11,575 bases of DNA from Dysgonamonadaceae bacterium (GTDB lineage Bacteria; Bacteroidota; Bacteroidia; Bacteroidales; Azobacteroidaceae): contig JAISKG010000251.1 of the NCBI GenBank assembly GCA_031261015.1, positions 1 to 11,575 of the forward strand, written 5' to 3'. Below, one piece after another: positions 6,228-11,575 of this stretch. Within the stretch, counting starts at the first letter, position 1; each line of letters begins with the position of its first letter. Below the pieces are notes generated by a model. That model was not told where the DNA came from, searched no databases, and worked only from the letters and a program-made list of their open reading frames with translations. Both the position numbers and the translations under genes were made by a program.

Positions 6228-7330
6228 TGTTTGTCAATTAAGTGAAAAATATCTAATGCTTTTCTGATCGTTTTATCCATATCGTAATAAGCGTAATCGG
6301 CCAATCGTCCGCCGAAAACAATGTGAGGCAAGGCGGCGGCGCGCTCACGGTAACGAGTAAACAACGCATTGTTTTTCTCGTCGTTGATGGGATAATAGGC
6401 TTCCTTTCCCGGATCCCAAGTTTGCGGAAACTCGTGCGTGATAACGGTTTTTGGCTGCCGCCCAAATTCAAAATGCTTGTGCTCGATCACGCGCGTATAA
6501 GGCGTTTCGCTGTCGGTATAATTCACGACTGCATTTCCTTGATAATCGGGAATATCCAGCGTTTGCGTTTCAAAGCGAAGGCTGCGGTATTCCAATCGTC
6601 CCCAATCGTAGCCGAAATATTCGTCGATCATGCCGGTGTAAATGATGGTGTCGGCCAGGGCTTCGTATTTTTCTTTTTCGGCGAGAAATTGCACGTTTAA
6701 TTCTACGTCTGCTTTCGTCAATAATTTGTTGATGAGCAGATTATATCCTCCGATGGGAATTCCCTGATACGGATCGTTGAAATAATTATTGTCGAAAATA
6801 AACCGGAGCGGGATTCGCTTGATGATAAAAGCCGGTAATTCGGTCGCTTTCCGTCCCCACTGCTTTTCGGTATAGCCTTTAATCAGCTTGAAATAAATGT
6901 CTTTACCGACTAATTTCAAGGCTTGTTCTTCCAGATTTTGCGGTTCGATGTGTGCGTATTCCGCCACTTCCTGCGCGATTTTGCGTTGCGCTTCTTCCGG
7001 CGTTTTCACGCCCCACATCCGGTAAAATGTGTTCATATTGAACGGCAAATTGTATAATTCGCCGTTGTAATTGGCGACCGGCGAATTAATATAATGGTTA
7101 AACTCGACCAGCTCGTTGACGTATTTCCAGACTTCGCGATCGCTCGTATGAAAAATATGGGCGCCGTAAGCATGCACGTGAATGTCTTCAATCGTTTCGC
7201 AATACAAATTGCCACCGGCATGCGCGCGCTTTTCCACGACTAAGCAGCGTTTGTTTTTCAGTCCCGCCTGATGCGCAAACACCGAGCCGAACAAACCGGA
7301 ACCGACAATCAAATAATCGTATTTTTTCAT
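6224..7330 (-). CDS. glf: UDP-galactopyranose mutase
   Basis: This flavoenzyme converts UDP-galactopyranose to UDP-galactofuranose in the cytoplasm. The ATG at 7330 gives 368 residues, matching bacterial Glf length (E. coli 367). The FAD-binding Rossmann motif is VGSGLFG (9-15), the ribose-binding acid is at E33 (VVEKR), and GGN (39-41) and YGAHIFHTS (55-63) follow. Also present are EKQWGR, the IIKRIPLR active-site arginine region, NYFNDPYQGIPIGGY, ITHEFPQ and a final GRLADYAYYDMDK. All are hallmarks of the prokaryotic enzyme, and no key piece appears missing. The start overlaps the GT-C stop as ATGA, which favours ATG over the in-frame TTG at 7345. Its presence predicts galactofuranose in the glycan, made from UDP-Gal supplied by a GalE encoded elsewhere. 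Confidence 0.97.
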   Translation of the reverse strand: MKKYDYLIVGSGLFGSVFAHQAGLKNKRCLVVEKRAHAGGNLYCETIEDIHVHAYGAHIFHTSDREVWKYVNELVEFNHYINSPVANYNGELYNLPFNMNTFYRMWGVKTPEEAQRKIAQEVAEYAHIEPQNLEEQALKLVGKDIYFKLIKGYTEKQWGRKATELPAFIIKRIPLRFIFDNNYFNDPYQGIPIGGYNLLINKLLTKADVELNVQFLAEKEKYEALADTIIYTGMIDEYFGYDWGRLEYRSLRFETQTLDIPDYQGNAVVNYTDSETPYTRVIEHKHFEFGRQPKTVITHEFPQTWDPGKEAYYPINDEKNNALFTRYRERAAALPHIVFGGRLADYAYYDMDKTIRKALDIFHLIDKQ

Positions 7331-8865
7331 TTTCTTAACCAACAATCAAATTGTTCAAATGTTTGAGTTTTTATATAATTGTCTTCCAAAAAAGCGTTTA
7401 AGCCCGGAATATCTTCATGCACAATCCAATCCAGATCGGTCAACCAGCTCGTTTGATAAACAATCAACTTCGGCGGATTTTTTTGCATATCTTCAAAAAA
7501 ACCGTTAATAATCATCGGGCGGTATTTTTTTATATCCACGATCGGCGCCAAAAATGCGTAGCGGGAGGCACTCGTCCGGTGCGATAAATTGTAAAACAGG
7601 CAGGCATTGCCCAAAATATAAATCGGCTCGTCCGGCCGGGTCTGATTATCAATGTAAGAAACCAAACCGGTGACCATCGGCTTGTCGCGGAAACAATAAT
7701 AAATTCCGCGGCGATAAAGGGAAACCAATTCCCAATGACAAGCGAATAAAATGACGACCGAAACCAACAAAGCGTAACGGTTTGTGCATCGCCGGATAAA
7801 ATCGTAAACCAATGCAAACGAGCCGGCAAAAACCGGAACAAACAGCAAATAATAATGGAAAAAATTCGTATCGCTGATCGAAATCGCCAATGCAGTCGCC
7901 AGCACGCTCAAAATATATAAACCTATCGGCCAACGCAAGATATGCCGTTTCGGAAGGATGAAAAACAACAAAATCGAAAGCCCGAAAAATACGCAGGTAA
8001 AACAGGTCCACATCGCCGAAAAAACAAACAATCGTTCGCCGGTGCGGATCAAAATTTGTAAAATCGTATCCCACAAGCCTTTCTGATTGGCGTATTCCGA
8101 ATAGGCTTTGTTGAAATCCCAATAGCAAAACCGGACGTCTTCCCACGAACCGGTTGCAATCCAATAAATTACGAACGGAAGCAAGCAAATGACCACTCCG
8201 ATTGCACTCGCGCCCGCCACGCGTAGCCAATCCGCGCCGCGCTTGGCTTTCAGCAGGAAAATCGTCACCAATAGCCAGCCGACACCCCAAACAACCGTCG
8301 CATTCGGCTTAATTAAAAAGACGCAGGTGAAACAAACGGCAATGATGAAAAACGATTGCCATCGGAAATTTTGTTCTTTAAAAAATCGCAGAAAATAATA
8401 CAAAGTCGCGGCAATAAACGGAATCGAATATTCTTCCGCCAAATTTCCTTGACAAAAAACAATCACTTCAAACAGCAGGCACGACAAGGTCGCCAATAAT
8501 GAAACCGACGGAAGGAAAAACAGTCGCATCGACCGGTAAATAAAGGTCAGCGCGATTGCCAACGCCGCCCATTCCACAAACCAAATCCCGGTGGAATTGC
8601 CGATGCCGAGCAACAATCCGAGCGTGTCCAAAGCATAGAGCAGCGGGCCTTTGTGGTCGAAAAGATCCCGGTACAGCACTTTCCCGTCCAAAATTTGACT
8701 TGCATTGTAAATAAATACGCTGGAATCGTAACCGGAAATTTTGTTGGCAAAAGGAGCTAATGGACTTAAATACAAAAGAATAACTGATCCTACGAATAAA
8801 ATCAAATAGGATTGCCAATCTTTTGGCTCAAACGTTTTCTTATTTCCGGTTGATCGGGTATGCAT
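7327..8865 (-). CDS. GT-C fold membrane glycosyltransferase (GT39/ArnT-like)
   Basis: The 512-residue polytopic inner-membrane protein has roughly eleven hydrophobic helices (first about 18-36) and a soluble C-terminal tail of about 115 residues. The first periplasmic loop has GYDSSVF (45-51) with the catalytic-type aspartate, then LYRDLFDHKGPL (64-75), a signature I associate with the bacterial GT39/PMT_2-like group. Such enzymes use polyprenyl-phosphate sugars as donors and work on the periplasmic side. The GtrA protein and DPM1-like synthase two and three genes downstream would provide the donor. The ATG at 8865 leaves a 27-bp gap after the previous stop, the largest in the operon; an in-frame TTG at 8892 would abut that stop and add nine residues. 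A Wzy-type polymerase role is less likely given the D-rich first loop. The substrate is unknown. Confidence 0.85.
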   Translation of the reverse strand: MHTRSTGNKKTFEPKDWQSYLILFVGSVILLYLSPLAPFANKISGYDSSVFIYNASQILDGKVLYRDLFDHKGPLLYALDTLGLLLGIGNSTGIWFVEWAALAIALTFIYRSMRLFFLPSVSLLATLSCLLFEVIVFCQGNLAEEYSIPFIAATLYYFLRFFKEQNFRWQSFFIIAVCFTCVFLIKPNATVVWGVGWLLVTIFLLKAKRGADWLRVAGASAIGVVICLLPFVIYWIATGSWEDVRFCYWDFNKAYSEYANQKGLWDTILQILIRTGERLFVFSAMWTCFTCVFFGLSILLFFILPKRHILRWPIGLYILSVLATALAISISDTNFFHYYLLFVPVFAGSFALVYDFIRRCTNRYALLVSVVILFACHWELVSLYRRGIYYCFRDKPMVTGLVSYIDNQTRPDEPIYILGNACLFYNLSHRTSASRYAFLAPIVDIKKYRPMIINGFFEDMQKNPPKLIVYQTSWLTDLDWIVHEDIPGLNAFLEDNYIKTQTFEQFDCWLRK

Positions 8866-8892
8866 ATTTAAAACGACTTCAAAATTAAGCAA

Positions 8893-9747
8893 TTATTTTG
8901 GAATTAGGAACTTTCCGAAGCGTTTCATTATCTCCGGCGTGAATTTCCGGGCAAATAAAGCGTCGGATTCGACGATTTTCTGAAAATCGCTTTCGTCTAA
9001 AAACGCAGGTCGCCCGCCGCGGCACGATACCCAATCAATATAGCGCAAATTATCATCGACGACTTGTAACTTGCGGGACGAATTTTGAATCACCGTCTGG
9101 AAATACAGTTCTTCCGAGCAAAACGTGTAATTCATTCGTTGCAATGTGGATGGCGTATTTTGTGTATAATCCATTACATATTGCAAAGTTTCGCGCGTCA
9201 GGCTCCACCACGTACTGCCGCCGTACAGTTTGGGAAATCCTGCCGGATACGCCCGCTTAAAATGTAACGCTTTTTGAATGCGCACCAATAAATTCATCCA
9301 GCGCACGATTTTTTTAGCATTTACGCAATCGTAAGGATTGTAATAGTCGATCCGATCCAATCCGCCGTTCTGCGGCCATTCGGGGCGTGGCAGCGGGTTG
9401 ATGCGGATGTAATCTTTTGTGCGATCAAATCCTGCGGCAAAATAGTCCAAGGATTTCGCCGGAAAATCCTGTCCGCTGATTAAATGAAAGTACGTATTTT
9501 CGTTGTCTTTCAAAGCTTCGCCGGCCAAAAACAAAATAGCTTTCAGATGATTGACGCCACCCCAGCGCACCACGTATTTTTGATAAACCGACACTTTTTT
9601 CCCTTCCACCGCTTGCAACGAAGTCCAATCCAACTGACTTTGCTTGTCGATATGAATATAAAAAGTATAGTTATCATCAAAATAATCAATGATTTGCTTC
9701 AATTGGTCGAGATGCCGGTATGCGGTGATGAGAATGGCTTGCTTCAT
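8893..9747 (-). CDS. GT14 core-2/I-branching-type glycosyltransferase
   Basis: The 284-residue protein belongs to the bacterial branch of the family that includes animal core-2 and I-branching beta-1,6-GlcNAc transferases and peptide xylosyltransferases. Motifs seen are ILITAYRH (5-12), FYIHIDK (29-35), YVVRWGGVNHLKA (58-70), YFHLISGQDFP (86-96), GGSTWWSLTRE (176-186) and CSEELYFQTV (210-219). The glutamates of the last motif match the catalytic-base position of the family. YIDW follows. Unlike the animal Golgi enzymes it has no N-terminal membrane anchor, so it should act in the cytoplasm on a nucleotide-sugar donor. The start overlaps the upstream stop as ATGA. Bacterial members occur in capsule loci, but their linkage specificity is rarely known, so a beta-1,6-GlcNAc branch is only a guess. 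Confidence 0.92.
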   Translation of the reverse strand: MKQAILITAYRHLDQLKQIIDYFDDNYTFYIHIDKQSQLDWTSLQAVEGKKVSVYQKYVVRWGGVNHLKAILFLAGEALKDNENTYFHLISGQDFPAKSLDYFAAGFDRTKDYIRINPLPRPEWPQNGGLDRIDYYNPYDCVNAKKIVRWMNLLVRIQKALHFKRAYPAGFPKLYGGSTWWSLTRETLQYVMDYTQNTPSTLQRMNYTFCSEELYFQTVIQNSSRKLQVVDDNLRYIDWVSCRGGRPAFLDESDFQKIVESDALFARKFTPEIMKRFGKFLIPK

Positions 9748-10592
9748 GAGGAATAGGGTTTATCAATGGAACGAAAACCATACCAGGCTCCACGCAGGAT
9801 GGCATTGACTTTTTGCTTTTTATTCGATTCTTTCCACAGAATTTTGACGATGTCTTTTACTTGATACAGAAAGAATTTCCATCGATCGCGAAAAGAATAT
9901 TCGTTCGGATATTCGCGGTACAGGGCAAATTCGTTTTTCACGCAGTAAAACCGGCGAGCCGGCGAATAATCCGTCACTTCAAATTTCAATCGCCCCATTG
10001 TAATGTACCGGCAACTGCCTACCGTATGGTACATGTTGCAATTGGAATAGCGCACGCATTTGTAACCGAATTTCCGCAAGCGGTGATTAAATTCCACATC
10101 AATGCCGCCGATAAAAAAATCTTCACGGAAGAAACCGGTTTCGTCGAACAAATCCAATGGAAAAACCGCGCCCGAATTGATCGCTAAACGAACTTCAAAG
10201 GGTGGCTCGTCGTAAATTTTATCTTGGTTGAAGAAAGGCGCTTGCATCTTCACTTTCGGATCGGTTTCCTTCTCGATATTTTCGCGGAATCCTTCAAATT
10301 GAACGAAGCAACTGTCCTGATCCATCGTCATCAAATGCGTGTAACCGGCAGATTTCGCATATCGGGCAGCTTCATTGTATGCTTTTCCCAGACCCGCATT
10401 TTGACCGTTTCCCAGAAATACGATTTTACCGGAATATTCGGCTAATTCATTTTGTATCTTTTCTTTATCGGCCAAAGGCGAATTTTCCCAAAGCATCAAT
10501 AAATCCACGCCGCCAATGTACGACCGGATATTCCGAAGCAACTGATCATCGGGATGATACAAAACTACAACTGCCGCTAATTTCATCTTCAT
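9744..10592 (-). CDS. Glycosyltransferase family 2, rhamnosyltransferase-like
   Basis: This 282-residue GT2 enzyme has the layout of O-antigen rhamnosyltransferases. It shows LAAVVVLYHPD (5-15) in place of the usual PxYN, then WENS (35-38), GNGQNAGLGKAYN (61-73) and the MDQDS motif (90-94) that serves as the DxD. Further on are AINSGAVFPLDLF, GFFREDFFIGGIDVEFNHRLRKFGYK with an acidic active-site aspartate, and a C-terminal RFYCVKNEF. The MDQDS and IDVEF pattern is characteristic of the RfbF/RfbN-like group, which often uses dTDP-rhamnose, but donor choice is not proven by motif alone and no rml genes are visible here. ATG at 10592 overlaps the upstream TGA; a second ATG lies two codons later. 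No membrane segments are seen. Confidence 0.9.
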   Translation of the reverse strand: MKMKLAAVVVLYHPDDQLLRNIRSYIGGVDLLMLWENSPLADKEKIQNELAEYSGKIVFLGNGQNAGLGKAYNEAARYAKSAGYTHLMTMDQDSCFVQFEGFRENIEKETDPKVKMQAPFFNQDKIYDEPPFEVRLAINSGAVFPLDLFDETGFFREDFFIGGIDVEFNHRLRKFGYKCVRYSNCNMYHTVGSCRYITMGRLKFEVTDYSPARRFYCVKNEFALYREYPNEYSFRDRWKFFLYQVKDIVKILWKESNKKQKVNAILRGAWYGFRSIDKPYSS

Positions 10593-11575
10593 CGGTATAA
10601 ATCGTTTAAAGTATCGTGAATTGCTTCAGTGACGAAATAACGTTCGGCGCGCGCGCGGGCTTGGCGGCCTAATTGGGCGCGCAAAGCGTCGTCGGCCAGC
10701 AAGCGGTTGATGGCGCCGGCCAATGCCTGTGCATTTCCGTTTTCGACTTCTAAACCGGTTTCTCCGTTCACGCTCACCCAGTTAACACCCGAATCGGGAA
10801 TGGTAAAAGTGACTGCCGGTAAACCGCAATACATGGCTTCGGCCAGCGCGAGACCGAAAGCTTCGTTGCGCGTAATCGATGGAAAAACAAACAAATCGGC
10901 GGCGTATAAATACTGACGTAGTTCATTGTCCGAGATTCTTCCTGCAAAATAAACATTCGGCGAAGCGACTCGTTGCTTCAATTGCTCCGTCAACGGACCG
11001 GAGCCGGCCAGGACAATCACCGCATCTTCGGCGATCATCGGTGCGCTGTCGATCAAATAACGAAATCCTTTGTACGGAACATGCCGCCCGAAAGCGAAAA
11101 TAATTTTCTTTCCTTCGTAGCGTTTCCGGATGGCGGCAATCGCCGCATCGTCGCCTTCTTGCTTCGTCAATTTTTCGCGATTGATAGTGTTTGCTACGAC
11201 TTGCAATTTATTCGGCCACGGCTGCAAAGCTTTCGAGCCGGAACTGTATGCCGGACTTGTCACAATGATTTGGTCGGCGCGCCGGAGCAATAATTTTTCA
11301 ATCGGCCTAAAAAACGTATAGAGAGCGCCTTGCTCAATAATATCGGAATGCCAATGCACAATCAGCTTGGTTTTGCGAGGAATCGCCGGCAGCACATAAA
11401 GACTGCTCAACGGATTCGGCGTGTGTAAATGCACAATCTCCGGCCGGAAATCGCGGAACATTCGCTTCAATTCCTTCCAAAACGAAAACGAAATCGATTG
11501 ACTGAACCACTTTTTCCAAATTCCGCTGCGAACGACCCAAACTCCTTCATAAAATTCTTTTTCCGTGCGCTTTTT
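10589..11575 (-). CDS. Glycosyltransferase family 4 (5' end missing)
   Basis: This GT-B retaining glycosyltransferase is open through the right edge of the window. Reading from base 11575, 328 residues are visible and roughly 50-70 N-terminal residues are missing, normally including the glycine-rich first loop. The visible part shows EFYEGVWVVR near the start, EIVHLHTPNPLSS, VHWHSDI, and the second Rossmann domain beginning FAFGRHVPYKGF. LAGSGPL and VYFAGRISDNELRQYLYAADLFVFPS follow. The donor-binding EAFGLALAEAMYCGLP segment contains the E-x7-E motif typical of GT4. It would transfer a sugar from a nucleotide donor to the lipid-linked precursor in the cytoplasm. Its TGA overlaps the next start as ATGA. 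The sugar cannot be assigned. Confidence 0.93.
   Translation of the reverse strand, partial: KKRTEKEFYEGVWVVRSGIWKKWFSQSISFSFWKELKRMFRDFRPEIVHLHTPNPLSSLYVLPAIPRKTKLIVHWHSDIIEQGALYTFFRPIEKLLLRRADQIIVTSPAYSSGSKALQPWPNKLQVVANTINREKLTKQEGDDAAIAAIRKRYEGKKIIFAFGRHVPYKGFRYLIDSAPMIAEDAVIVLAGSGPLTEQLKQRVASPNVYFAGRISDNELRQYLYAADLFVFPSITRNEAFGLALAEAMYCGLPAVTFTIPDSGVNWVSVNGETGLEVENGNAQALAGAINRLLADDALRAQLGRQARARAERYFVTEAIHDTLNDLYR

Larger units (their letters stand above)
1346..11575 (-). other. Surface polysaccharide biosynthesis operon (continues past right edge)
   Basis: Eleven genes on one strand are joined by 4-bp ATGA overlaps (10589-10592, 9744-9747, 7327-7330, 6224-6227), overlaps of 11 bp (5820-5830) and 8 bp (2274-2281), and gaps of 1, 9, 10 and 27 bp. 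This spacing leaves little room for internal promoters or terminators and implies one transcript, starting right of the window. Content is about eight glycosyltransferases, a nucleotide-sugar mutase, a GtrA-type membrane protein and a methyltransferase, which is typical of capsule or O-antigen-like loci. No transporter, polymerase, chain-length regulator or initiating transferase is visible here. No clear intrinsic terminator follows the last gene. Confidence 0.9.

Noticed and set aside
7649..8290. 213-codon open frame overlapping the GT-C gene on the same strand
   Set aside because: The GT-C frame covers it fully and has coherent membrane helices and motifs. The shadow frame has irregular composition and no recognisable domain.
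8880..8887. Minus-strand TAATTTTG, matching the Bacteroides -7 pattern TAnnTTTG, in the 27-bp gap before the GT-C gene
   Set aside because: No TTTG or TTG-type -33 element is found about 19-21 nt upstream, the local sequence is AT-rich so chance matches are likely, and the position would leave a leader of under 20 nt.
1..11575. CRISPR arrays, insertion sequences, tRNA genes, defence or toxin systems
   Set aside because: No spaced direct repeats, transposase-like or nuclease-like proteins, terminal inverted repeats or tRNA-like folds were recognised. All space is occupied by dnaX and the glycan operon.

Overview
The window looks like a Bacteroidales (Bacteroidetes) chromosome. The DnaX protein at the left edge has the domain III and C-terminal region I associate with that order. 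None of the ten visible start codons in the minus-strand operon has a convincing Shine-Dalgarno sequence, and their upstream stretches are mostly A/T-rich, as is usual in Bacteroidetes. Genus cannot be decided from this sequence.

Layout: bases 2-1309 (+) hold the 3' two thirds or so of dnaX, the tau/gamma subunit of the DNA polymerase III clamp loader. It ends 36 bp from a convergent minus-strand operon that fills the rest of the window (11575 down to 1346) and runs off the right edge. The operon has eleven genes. In transcription order they are: GT4 glycosyltransferase (5' end missing), GT2 rhamnosyltransferase-like enzyme, GT14 core-2/I-branching-type transferase, polytopic GT-C (GT39-like) membrane glycosyltransferase, UDP-galactopyranose mutase (glf), GtrA-family membrane protein, DPM1-like GT2 polyprenyl-phosphate sugar synthase, FkbM-type methyltransferase, PF13712-like glycosyltransferase, GT2 glycosyltransferase, and a last GT-A-like protein whose family I do not recognise. 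Junctions are very tight: four 4-bp ATGA overlaps, overlaps of 8 and 11 bp, and gaps of 1, 9, 10 and 27 bp. No tRNA, rRNA, CRISPR, insertion sequence or integrase was seen, and no stretch of 300 bp lacks a gene.

Reading of the operon: it is a surface-polysaccharide (capsule or O-antigen-like) assembly locus. Glf supplies UDP-galactofuranose. The soluble transferases (GT4, the GT2-type enzymes, GT14 and the terminal gene) would build the repeat unit on the cytoplasmic face. The DPM1-like GT2, GtrA protein and GT-C enzyme together resemble the known three-component system: a sugar is loaded on undecaprenyl phosphate, flipped, and added to the glycan outside. FkbM may O-methylate a sugar. No initiating phosphosugar transferase, Wzx or Wzy is visible; they may lie beyond the right edge.

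The most notable signal is inside dnaX. A run of ten A's sits exactly at the end of the gamma-core domains, 4 nt after a GGAGGA motif, with stop codons immediately available in both alternative frames. This is a candidate slippage site that would make a short gamma-like form beside full-length tau.
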